A DNA stretch of 64,000 bases from Gehongia tenuis. Lineage in GTDB: Bacteria; Bacillota; Clostridia; Christensenellales; NSJ-53. The stretch lies in the NCBI RefSeq assembly GCF_014384795.1, contig NZ_JACRSR010000002.1, forward strand, positions 248,001 through 312,000. The letters are read 5' to 3'. This document shows positions 7,429 through 14,818 of this stretch, in pieces. The translations under genes were made by a program, and so were the position numbers. Below the pieces are notes generated by a model. The model had not been told where the DNA came from. It saw only the letters and a program-made list of their open reading frames with translations, and ran no database searches. Position 1 is the stretch's first letter. Every line of letters begins with the position of its first letter.

Positions 7429-8409
7429 ATGCGATACGGCACCATCGGCACCGGCTGGATCACCCAATCCTTCATCGAAGGCACCCGACTCATCGAAGAT
7501 TTTGAGCTTCATGCGGTCTATTCCCGAACCCAGGAGAAGGCCCAGGCCTTTGCCAAGGACATGGGCGCCGCTCTTGCTTTCAGCGATCTTGAGGCTATGG
7601 CCGCCTCGCCGGAGATCGACGCCGTATATATTGCAAGCCCCAACGCTCTCCACTACGCTCACAGCAGGCTCTTTTTGGAGGCGGGCAAGCATGTGCTTTG
7701 TGAAAAACCTCTCACCGCCAACTCCCAGCAGGCGGAGGAACTCATGGCCCTCGCCCGTTCCAAGAATCTTATCTATCTCGAAGCCATCATGATGCTCCAC
7801 ATGCCCCAGCTTAAGCTGTTGGAGGCAGCCCTACCCAGGATCGGTGCGGTGCACACGGCACGGTTCGATTTCTCCCAGCGCTCCTCCAAGTATCCAGCCT
7901 ATCTCGCCGGTGAAATGCCCAATATCTTCAACCCCAAGCTGGCCACCGGCTGCCTTATGGATCTTGGCGTTTACTGCGTATATCCGGCTCTTCATCTCTT
8001 TGGCCAGCCCGAGGAAATCATCACCACAGCGGGGCTGCTCCGTACCGGTTCCGATGGTTATTTGAACAGCGTATTCATCTATCCCGATCTGCAGGTAAAC
8101 ATCAGCTGCTCCAAGATCGGTCAAAGCCGGCTGGGCACAGAAATTCTTGGGGATGAGGGCACCCTCGTCATCGATTCCATCTCCAAGCTAACCAATATGA
8201 AGATCGTTTACAACGACGGGCACACGGAGCCCATCTATGGTGAGGACGAGAAACCGGTGCTGATGAAGGGCGAGGCCGCCGATTTCCGCAACTATATTCT
8301 GGAGCCTGATCGCTGGACCGAGGAATACGCCTATGTCCAGGAGCTTGCTCTTCGGGTAAGCCGTACCCTGGAACGCATGCGGGATCAAGCGGGCATCCGT
8401 TTTCAATAA
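7429..8409 (+). CDS. Gfo/Idh/MocA-family NAD(P)-dependent oxidoreductase
   Basis: A 326-residue oxidoreductase. The Rossmann start RYGTIGTGWIT (GxGxxx) binds NAD(P), and the family motif CEKPLTAN (about residues 94-101) carries the conserved lysine. The C-terminal alpha/beta domain (LMDLGVYCVYPALHLFGQP) matches the GFO_IDH_MocA_C fold. Such enzymes oxidise or reduce sugars, inositols or amino-sugars; substrate cannot be read from sequence. AAGGAGGA lies before the ATG. It has its own start region with a TATAAT-like element near 7391 and may answer to the upstream LacI regulator. Confidence 0.92.
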   Translation: MRYGTIGTGWITQSFIEGTRLIEDFELHAVYSRTQEKAQAFAKDMGAALAFSDLEAMAASPEIDAVYIASPNALHYAHSRLFLEAGKHVLCEKPLTANSQQAEELMALARSKNLIYLEAIMMLHMPQLKLLEAALPRIGAVHTARFDFSQRSSKYPAYLAGEMPNIFNPKLATGCLMDLGVYCVYPALHLFGQPEEIITTAGLLRTGSDGYLNSVFIYPDLQVNISCSKIGQSRLGTEILGDEGTLVIDSISKLTNMKIVYNDGHTEPIYGEDEKPVLMKGEAADFRNYILEPDRWTEEYAYVQELALRVSRTLERMRDQAGIRFQ

Positions 8410-8416
8410 AGGACAC

Positions 8417-8443
8417 AAAAAAAGCCGGCATAGCCGGCTTTTT
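8417..8443. terminator. bidirectional intrinsic terminator
   Basis: AAAGCCGGC / GCCGGCTTT hairpin with A-run before and T-run after, between converging genes. Confidence 0.85.
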
Positions 8444-8444
8444 A

Positions 8445-9527
8445 TTATTTGGTCTTTACGTATTCATGCAGGGGCTTCACCTTGTAACGATTGACGCCCA
8501 TCTTCTCCGTTGTGGTGTAGCCCGAGGGCGCATCGATAAGTTCGGGCAGGCGGTTGACCACGGTGGCGCAGGTGAGTTCCACCGTAGCCGGGCGGTCGAT
8601 CACCACCTGGGTATTGGGTTCCCCTTCGATGGTCCAGTCATTTTGATCAAATTCTTCCGGCGCATACACCTTGCCGATGCATTCGGTCTCCAGCGTAATG
8701 CCCTCCTCCGTCTCCGTGATCACAATGGCGGACATGCCGGTCGCATAGCCTGCGGGAACGGTCATTTGGAGGGTCTCCGACTTCAGATCCTTGTCATAGG
8801 TTTGGGGCACACATTTTTGGATCTGATGAACGATGGTGAGACCCAACTGAGAACACAGCCAGCCGTTCACGTTCCACATGAAGGAGGGTGCAAATTCACC
8901 TTTTTCGATGAGCTGCTGGCGGGCGCTTTCACTGATGTTGTCCGCGGAGGCGATCTCCTTTTCAAAATCCTCCAGGGACAGCCCCGCGCCGTGGGCCTTG
9001 GCCAGAGCAATCCCATAATCCTCCACATTGTAACTGGACTTGCCGCGGATCTTGGTGATCCGATGGGTCGCACCCGCCAGCGTGGTGATGAGGTTACCCC
9101 AGAACACATCCTGGTAACCGGCGCCGCATAACGTACAGCCCGTTTTTCTGGCGATCTCGTCCAGCTCCCTGGTGATGCCCGGCGACGAATTCCAGGGGAA
9201 GAAGGCCTCTTCGCAGGTACTGATGGCATTTACGCCGTTTTCCGCGCATACCTTAAAAGCGTCCTCCACGTCGCTCATCAGGCTCATGGTGGTGATGATG
9301 CAGGCGTCCGGTTTCGTTTCCTTCAAAATTCGGTCCGCATGCTTGGCGTCCTCAATCTTCACGCCCTTCCTGCCACAGCCCATGACCTCCCCGATGTCCT
9401 TGCCGATCACCGCCGGATTGACATCGAAGGCGGCCACAATCTCGGCCCCCTTCTCATACACATACCGCATGGTGTATACGGCCATCTTGCCGCATCCATA
9501 CTGGGCAATCCTTAACGCTTGATTCAT
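8445..9527 (-). CDS. COG3804-type NAD(P)-binding dehydrogenase (2,4-diaminopentanoate dehydrogenase / DapB-like)
   Basis: A 360-residue protein starting with a Rossmann pattern (LRIAQYGCGKMAVYTMRY) and then AAFDVNPAVIGKDIGEV, the layout seen in proteins annotated as dihydrodipicolinate reductase N-terminus or 2,4-diaminopentanoate dehydrogenase. STCEEAFFPW and AGYQDVFWGN are likely active-site segments. True DapB is much shorter (about 250 residues), so a lysine-biosynthesis role is unlikely; an amine or amino-acid dehydrogenase role is more plausible. GGAGGGATC precedes the ATG. It converges with the Gfo/Idh gene and is isolated from the ABC exporter downstream by about 60 bases without a clear terminator. 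Confidence 0.7.
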   Translation of the reverse strand: MNQALRIAQYGCGKMAVYTMRYVYEKGAEIVAAFDVNPAVIGKDIGEVMGCGRKGVKIEDAKHADRILKETKPDACIITTMSLMSDVEDAFKVCAENGVNAISTCEEAFFPWNSSPGITRELDEIARKTGCTLCGAGYQDVFWGNLITTLAGATHRITKIRGKSSYNVEDYGIALAKAHGAGLSLEDFEKEIASADNISESARQQLIEKGEFAPSFMWNVNGWLCSQLGLTIVHQIQKCVPQTYDKDLKSETLQMTVPAGYATGMSAIVITETEEGITLETECIGKVYAPEEFDQNDWTIEGEPNTQVVIDRPATVELTCATVVNRLPELIDAPSGYTTTEKMGVNRYKVKPLHEYVKTK

Positions 9528-9590
9528 GTTGATCCCTCCTTATGATTTAAAGATAGGATACGCCAATGAATCCTTCGCTATACGGCCCCC

Positions 9591-11312
9591 TTATTCCTCC
9601 CAGCCCTTGAATTGGGATTCATAAAGCATTCTATAGATTCCGCCCTTATCGATAAGTTCCTCATGGGTCCCCCGCTCCTCAATGCCCTCCTCATCCACCA
9701 CGATGATTTCATCGGCGTTCTTGATGGTGGACAAGCGATGGGCCACCACCAGGGTTGTACGGCCTGCGCTCAACTCCTCCAGCGCTCTTTGGATCAAGAT
9801 TTCAGTGGTGTTGTCCAAAGCCGAGGTTGCTTCGTCGAGGATCAAAATAGGCGGATTCTTGAGGAAAACCCGGGCAATGGCCACCCTCTGTTTCTGTCCT
9901 CCGGAGAGCTTGGTGCCCCGCTCCCCGATATCCGTATTGTATCCGTCGGGCAAAGACATGACGTATTCATGGATGTTGGCCCGAATGGCGGCCTGCACGA
10001 TCTCCTCATCGGTGGCGTCCAGACGGCCGTAAGCGATGTTGTCCCGAATGGAACCGGTAAACAGGAACACATCCTGCTGTACGATGCCGATACTGCTCCG
10101 GAGGGAGCTGAAACTGATATCCCGGATGTCAACGCCATCGATGGTGATCCGTCCCGAATCGGGCTCATAGAAATGGGGAATCAGGTGGCAGATGGTGGTT
10201 TTGCCGCCGCCGGAAGGCCCCACCAGCGCCACGGTCCGCCCCGCAGGGATATCCAAGTTCACATCCTTTAATATCTGGCGGCCATTGGGATAACTGAAAT
10301 TTACTTTTTCAAAGCGGATGGCGCCCTGAACCCCTGTAAGCTCCCGGGCGTTGGGGCTCTCCTGCTCCGGTTCGGTATTCATGAGTTCCACAAACCGCTT
10401 GAAGCCGGTCATGCCCTGCTGGTACTGCTCCACGAAAGCGATAAGCCGTTTGATGGGCGAGAGAAACATGCTGATAAAGAGCATGTAGGCCACCAGATCG
10501 CCAAAATTGATCTTGCCGTAGTAGGTGAAAAGGCCGCCGGCCACCAGTACCACCACGTTCAAAAGATCCACAATAAAGGTGGTGCCGGAGGAAAACTGGG
10601 CCATGGCCTTGTAGGATTTCTTTCTCGCCCGCTGAAAGGCCCGGTTGCCCTTTTGGAACTTCTCCACCTCATAGGCCTCATTGGTGAAGGCTTTGGCTAC
10701 CCGGATGCCGGAGATGCTGTTTTCCAGGGTGGCGTTGACGTCGGCGATCTTCACCCGGCTTTCCAGGAAAGCGGCGTTCATCCTCAGGCGCATCCGCGCC
10801 GCAAAGAACACCAGCACCGGGATAAAGGCGAAGATGATCACCGTCAAAAGCACATTGATGGTGCATAGATAGATGAAGGCGCCAATGAGCATCACCGAGG
10901 ACACGAACAGGTCCTCCGGCCCGTGATGGGCCAGCTCGGCGATCTCCATAAGATCGTTGATCATGCGGGACATGATGGTGCCGGTCTTGTTCTCATCGTA
11001 GAATGAGAAGGGCAGACGCTGAAGGTGGCGGAATACATCCCGCCGCATGTCGGCCTGCATACCCACCCCCACCAGATGCCCATAGTATTGAACAAAATAA
11101 TTGAAAAGCATCTTGGCGAAGTACAGTCCCAGCAAAATGCCGCCCCAAAGAAGAAGCAGGCGTATGTTCTGATTCGGAATATAGATGTTGATCATGTTCC
11201 GGGTGATCACGGGATAAAACAGATCGCACACCGCAATAAGAAACGCGGCGATCATGTCCATGACAAACAGCTTCATATGGGGTCTGTAGTAAGCGATAAA
11301 TTTGCGGATCAC
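9591..11312 (-). CDS. ABC exporter, fused permease and ATPase
   Basis: A 573-residue half-transporter of the multidrug/lipid exporter type. Six transmembrane helices fill residues 1-310; the nucleotide-binding domain has Walker A GPSGGGKTT, the signature LSGGQKQR, Walker B ILILDEATSALD and the switch VAHRLSTI. It would act as a dimer at the membrane. It follows folT by 30 bases on the same strand and has no obvious promoter of its own, so expression may be set by the tetrahydrofolate riboswitch ahead of folT. The exported substrate is unknown; a homodimer is expected because no second half-transporter is adjacent. Confidence 0.93.
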   Translation of the reverse strand: MIRKFIAYYRPHMKLFVMDMIAAFLIAVCDLFYPVITRNMINIYIPNQNIRLLLLWGGILLGLYFAKMLFNYFVQYYGHLVGVGMQADMRRDVFRHLQRLPFSFYDENKTGTIMSRMINDLMEIAELAHHGPEDLFVSSVMLIGAFIYLCTINVLLTVIIFAFIPVLVFFAARMRLRMNAAFLESRVKIADVNATLENSISGIRVAKAFTNEAYEVEKFQKGNRAFQRARKKSYKAMAQFSSGTTFIVDLLNVVVLVAGGLFTYYGKINFGDLVAYMLFISMFLSPIKRLIAFVEQYQQGMTGFKRFVELMNTEPEQESPNARELTGVQGAIRFEKVNFSYPNGRQILKDVNLDIPAGRTVALVGPSGGGKTTICHLIPHFYEPDSGRITIDGVDIRDISFSSLRSSIGIVQQDVFLFTGSIRDNIAYGRLDATDEEIVQAAIRANIHEYVMSLPDGYNTDIGERGTKLSGGQKQRVAIARVFLKNPPILILDEATSALDNTTEILIQRALEELSAGRTTLVVAHRLSTIKNADEIIVVDEEGIEERGTHEELIDKGGIYRMLYESQFKGWEE

Positions 11313-11342
11313 AGCTTAACTCCCTTTTCTTTTCTATTTTTG

Positions 11343-11894
11343 CTAACGCTCCGCCATTCGCTGATAGATCGCCATCACAGCCCGGGCCACCAGGAACAGC
11401 AGCAGGCTCTCCAGCGGCCAGAGAATGACGTTTTTCAGCAGTCTGGCCGGCAGCAGTACGAAAACCGCCTGCCCTTGCAGCATGGACAACCAAAGCGTAT
11501 TAAGCCCGATATTGCACAGAAGATTGACCAGCCCTTTGGCCACAAAGGCCCGAAAGACCTTAATCTCCTTTCGGTAGAGCACTAGCCCGTAGATGAGCCC
11601 GCCAACCATGGCGGTCAGCGTAAAGCCGGGAAAATAGGCGCCTCTTGGATAAAGTACATAGGACAGGATCTCGGTTACAAAGCCCGCGGAGATGCCCATC
11701 ACCGGTCCAAACATCATGGCGATCATGGCTGAGGTCAGAAATCCCACTCCGATGCGGAGCTCCGGCGTGAGCTGAATGCTCACCCGATCCAGCACCAGGT
11801 TGAGCGCAATGAACATGGCCGTAATGGTGATGGCCCGAAGGCTTTTGCAGTTTTTGGCAGAGCTTTTGAACGATGAACAAAGATTTTGCGTCAA
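11343..11894 (-). CDS. folT: folate ECF-transporter substrate-binding subunit
   Basis: The S component that captures folate for an energy-coupling-factor transporter; the shared EcfA/A'/T module must be encoded elsewhere. 183 residues with about six hydrophobic segments; the family segments ITAMFIALNLVLDRVSI, LRIGVGFL and YPRGAYFPGFTLTA are visible. I chose TTG at 11894: AGGAGG (11903-11908) lies 8 bases upstream. An in-frame GTG at 11903 overlaps that Shine-Dalgarno and cannot use it. A THF riboswitch precedes the gene, which supports folate as the substrate. An ABC exporter follows in the same orientation. Confidence 0.88.
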   Translation of the reverse strand: MTQNLCSSFKSSAKNCKSLRAITITAMFIALNLVLDRVSIQLTPELRIGVGFLTSAMIAMMFGPVMGISAGFVTEILSYVLYPRGAYFPGFTLTAMVGGLIYGLVLYRKEIKVFRAFVAKGLVNLLCNIGLNTLWLSMLQGQAVFVLLPARLLKNVILWPLESLLLFLVARAVMAIYQRMAER

Positions 11895-11935
11895 GAAAAA
11901 CACCTCCTAAAAATTTGTTGCCACATTTCTAGAGG
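11895..11935 (-). promoter_or_regulatory. folT: Shine-Dalgarno-sequestering helix of folT
   Basis: On the minus strand, AAACACC followed by CTCTA can pair with TAGGAGGTGTTT, burying the folT Shine-Dalgarno sequence in a stem-loop just after the riboswitch aptamer. This would allow ligand-dependent control of translation; a short T-run after the stem leaves premature termination possible. Confidence 0.55.
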
Positions 11936-11957
11936 GTGTTTGAGGACCTCTTTCGAT

Positions 11958-12060
11958 GCAGCAGCGGGATGCGACATCTGCACCGCAAGCGGTTACGCTT
12001 TTCGTTCGACCGGCAACTCCCCGTCCGGTTGACACTTCACGCGCAGACATCTACTCTGCT
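11958..12060 (-). ncRNA. tetrahydrofolate (THF) riboswitch
   Basis: The minus-strand leader of folT carries the conserved THF-I aptamer elements in order: GCAGAGTAGATG at the 5' side, GCGCGTGAAGTG in the first internal junction, a variable hairpin (ACCGG...CCGGT), GAACGAAAAGCG, then CTTGCGGTG and the closing GCATCCCGCTGC. The terminal GCAG(A) and CTGC segments pair as P1. Position directly upstream of folT agrees with the known regulon of this RNA. Confidence 0.92.
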
Positions 12061-12075
12061 TATCCGACATCTACC

Positions 12076-12103
12076 ATTATACAGCCAATCGGCCAATTTA
12101 CAA
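12076..12103 (-). promoter_or_regulatory. promoter of the folT riboswitch transcript
   Basis: Minus strand TTGTAA (12098-12103) and TATAAT (12076-12081) with a 16-bp spacer; the predicted start lies a few bases before the THF aptamer. Confidence 0.7.
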
Positions 12104-12107
12104 CAAA

Positions 12108-12140
12108 AATATAGAAAAGGAGCGGGCACAAGCCCGCTCC
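12108..12140 (-). terminator. intrinsic terminator of the hydrogenase operon
   Basis: GGAGCGGGC (12119-12127) and GCCCGCTCC (12132-12140) form a 9-bp stem; on the minus strand it is followed by TTTTCTATATTTTT. Confidence 0.85.
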
Positions 12141-12170
12141 CCTCCCGAAAAGCAAAGGAAATCTCCCTCA

Positions 12171-13622
12171 TTATCGATGAATATGGATCTTATCGATGCC
12201 CTTCTCCTCGTTATGGGCGCCGATATCCTGTTTCTCATGGGTGGCCAGCCGATCAAAGGCCGCCGGATTCAACTCCTTGATGATCGCAGGGCCGCCGATA
12301 CAGCCCTTCTCGCAGCCCATGCCCTCTATGAAATCCTCGGGCATCCGACCCGCCTTCAGCAGGCGGAGCTGCGTCTTACAATCCTTGCAGCCCTGGCACT
12401 GAACCACTTGGACATCGGACGGCCCGCCCAGTTCCTCCACCGCCTTCAGCACAGCGCTGGTCACGCCGCCCGCCCGGGCAAAGTCCCGGCCGTAACGGGT
12501 TGCCTCCTCCTCGTCCCCGCCCGTTTCCCGGGCCGGATCAATCCCTTTGGCCTGGAACATGGCATACAGCTCCTCAAAAGTGATGGTGTAAGGGATAAGG
12601 TCAATGTAGTGGCGAAGGGTATCGGACTTTTTCGCAATGCAGGGCCCAATGAAGACGATGACCGCATCCGGTTCCTTCTCCTGAAGGTATCGGGCCGATG
12701 CCGCCATGGGCGGAATCACCGTGGACACGTTCTTCATAAGCTCCGGAAAATGCTGCTCGATAAGATTGACGAAGGCCGGGCAGCACGAGGAAGTCATCTT
12801 CTCGCCGCGGCTTTTCCGCTCGATGAGCTCCTGCGCCTCGCTGTAAGCCACCGCGTCCGCTCCAAGCGCCACCTCATGAACTCCCGCAAAGCCCAGCTTT
12901 TTGATGGCCGATTTAATCATGGGCAGGGTCACGTCCTTGCCAAATTGACCCTCAATGGAGGGCGCAATCATGGCATACACTTTTACACCTGCCCTAAGTT
13001 CGTCGATGACATTGGTCACCATAGCGATGTCCGAAATGGCGCCGAAGGGACAGCCCACCACGCAGGCTCCGCAGTTGATGCACTTGTCCTTATCGATGAT
13101 CGCGATGTCGTTCTCGTCGATGCTGATGGCATCCACTGGGCAGATGACCTTGCAGGGCCGCTCAATGTCCACGATGGCGTGGTAGGGACAGGCACTGTAA
13201 CACTTGCCGCAGTTCTTGCATTTGGTCTTATCGATCACTGCACCTTTCGGCGTCTTGATGATGGCGCCAAAGGCACAGGCCTTAATACACTTTTGCGCAA
13301 GGCAGGACTGGCAGTTGTCCGTCACGGTAAACCGTGCGATGGGGCAGCCCTCGCAGGCACAGGGGATCACATGAACCACCTGGGAGGGTTCCAGTTCCTT
13401 GTACACCGTATCCGAAGGCAGCTTGCCCATGGCCATGCGCACCCGCTGACGAATGATTTCCCGTTCTCGATACACACAGCAGCGGAATTGGGGCTTGATC
13501 CCATCGATCATTTCGTAAGGGATATCGTCCAACTTCTCATTTAAATTTCCTTCGAAGGCGTATTTACAAACCAGGCGCAGCACCTCATTCTTGATCTGTA
13601 CGATGTCCGCAATTTCCTGCAT
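12171..13622 (-). CDS. monomeric [FeFe]-hydrogenase, group-B-like
   Basis: A 483-residue iron-sulfur protein with several ferredoxin-type CxxCxxCxxxC clusters in the first 220 residues and an H-cluster domain. The three H-cluster motifs are present in variant form: TSSCCPAF (L1), FIGPCIAKKSD (L2) and GMGCEKGCIGGP (L3). The TSSCC form and the N-terminal cluster arrangement suit the group B hydrogenases of anaerobic bacteria, whose physiological direction is unsettled; ferredoxin-linked H2 turnover is likely. Start at ATG 13622 is preceded by AAGGAGG; an upstream in-frame TTG is less likely. It is the last gene of the hydrogen-sensing cluster, and its start overlaps no other gene but lies 18 bases from the phosphatase stop. 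Confidence 0.88.
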   Translation of the reverse strand: MQEIADIVQIKNEVLRLVCKYAFEGNLNEKLDDIPYEMIDGIKPQFRCCVYREREIIRQRVRMAMGKLPSDTVYKELEPSQVVHVIPCACEGCPIARFTVTDNCQSCLAQKCIKACAFGAIIKTPKGAVIDKTKCKNCGKCYSACPYHAIVDIERPCKVICPVDAISIDENDIAIIDKDKCINCGACVVGCPFGAISDIAMVTNVIDELRAGVKVYAMIAPSIEGQFGKDVTLPMIKSAIKKLGFAGVHEVALGADAVAYSEAQELIERKSRGEKMTSSCCPAFVNLIEQHFPELMKNVSTVIPPMAASARYLQEKEPDAVIVFIGPCIAKKSDTLRHYIDLIPYTITFEELYAMFQAKGIDPARETGGDEEEATRYGRDFARAGGVTSAVLKAVEELGGPSDVQVVQCQGCKDCKTQLRLLKAGRMPEDFIEGMGCEKGCIGGPAIIKELNPAAFDRLATHEKQDIGAHNEEKGIDKIHIHR

Positions 13623-13639
13623 CCCTGCCGCCTCCTTCC

Positions 13640-14818
13640 TCAATAGAATTTTCGGGTAACCACCTTGCCGGCCTGCTTCATAAGCTTATAGAGCTCCTCC
13701 AGAATGTGCAGCTTGATGCTGAGGTCCACCGGCAGGTTGGGGTTTTGATGGGCCGGGTTGATGGCTTTTCCGATAAAAAGATGAAGATGGGTGCAGTCCT
13801 CCATCAGAATTTTCGCCATCATGGCCGCTCCATGGTTCTCATCGATGAGATCGATGTTGATTTTCTCCGTGGGATTGGCCAAATAGGCCCGAATGATCTC
13901 CACCGTTTTTCTAAGGGTGAGCACCCCTTCCGTCACCAGATCAATACCCTTAATTTTGGCGATGGGCGGCACATCCGGATTTTCATAGTCCAGTTCGGTG
14001 GTGATCTCCCTGTGGAGTTCCCGGGCCGCCAGGTTGGCACTGCTGCCGCCGCAGACGATCTTCATGCCCTCCGGGGCCATGAAATCCTGGACCAGCCGAG
14101 CGTCGTCAGCCGGGTCCACCGGCGGGCCGGAAAAAAGACTGACCACCTTTTGCGGGATGATCTTCACCGTGGCTACGGTGGTATCGTCGCCGGGTTTATG
14201 ATCGTAGAGGTCGTCACAGGCTCTGCTGAGCATGGAGGTGATGCGGGCGGAAGTGGAAACGCTGCCCGCATGTTCCGCCATATATTTGGCCACGTTGTCC
14301 CAGTCCCAGCCCAGATTCAGCAGTTCTCCAATGCCCGCATACACCACGCCGTCGCTCATGAGGGCCAAAACATCCCCCACCTCCACCGTGAAGCGCGCCT
14401 CTCGGATCACCTTGCCCGCGATCTCGCGGGTGGTATATTCGATAGGGATGAGACGGTTCCCCCGCACCATGATGCAGCCCGGGCAGTCGAACTCCACCAG
14501 ATAAGCCTGCCGGTCGTAGCCGATCCGCAGAATCCCGAAGGTGGAATAGGCCACGCCCCGGACCTTGCACACCGGAAGCGTATGGACGATGGTATCCACC
14601 GTGTCCTCCAGGGTGGCCCCGTTTTGGATCATGGTGGAGATAATCTTGGAGGTGAGTGTTGCCAGGATATTGGCTTTAACTCCGCTGCCGAGTCCATCGG
14701 AGAGCACCACAATGGCGTAGTCCTTGCCCTGATGGATCTCCACCCGGTCGCCGCAAAGCTCCTCATCCAGCTTGTTCAGGCTCTTGTATGTTGCATCCAC
14801 ATATACTCTATCGCTCAC
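13640..14818 (-). CDS. SpoIIE/PP2C-type serine phosphatase with extra C-terminal domain
   Basis: A 392-residue protein. The first 220 residues form a PP2C-type phosphatase of the SpoIIE class: metal-binding acidic residues are seen in VLSDGLGSG (about residue 40), LMSDGVVYAG and GDDTTVATV. The remaining 170 residues form a separate domain that I do not recognise (GMKIVCGGSSANLAARELH, then repeated short helices). The gene starts with a GTG that overlaps the HydS stop by 4 bases, so translation is coupled. In other anaerobes a phosphatase of this type accompanies sensory hydrogenases, suggesting it converts a redox or H2 signal into protein dephosphorylation. Not a sporulation SpoIIE: it lacks the transmembrane region. 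Confidence 0.88.
   Translation of the reverse strand: MSDRVYVDATYKSLNKLDEELCGDRVEIHQGKDYAIVVLSDGLGSGVKANILATLTSKIISTMIQNGATLEDTVDTIVHTLPVCKVRGVAYSTFGILRIGYDRQAYLVEFDCPGCIMVRGNRLIPIEYTTREIAGKVIREARFTVEVGDVLALMSDGVVYAGIGELLNLGWDWDNVAKYMAEHAGSVSTSARITSMLSRACDDLYDHKPGDDTTVATVKIIPQKVVSLFSGPPVDPADDARLVQDFMAPEGMKIVCGGSSANLAARELHREITTELDYENPDVPPIAKIKGIDLVTEGVLTLRKTVEIIRAYLANPTEKINIDLIDENHGAAMMAKILMEDCTHLHLFIGKAINPAHQNPNLPVDLSIKLHILEELYKLMKQAGKVVTRKFY

Noticed and set aside
13640..14818. The SpoIIE-type phosphatase as the sporulation protein SpoIIE
   Set aside because: It lacks the ten-helix membrane region and is coupled to a sensory hydrogenase.
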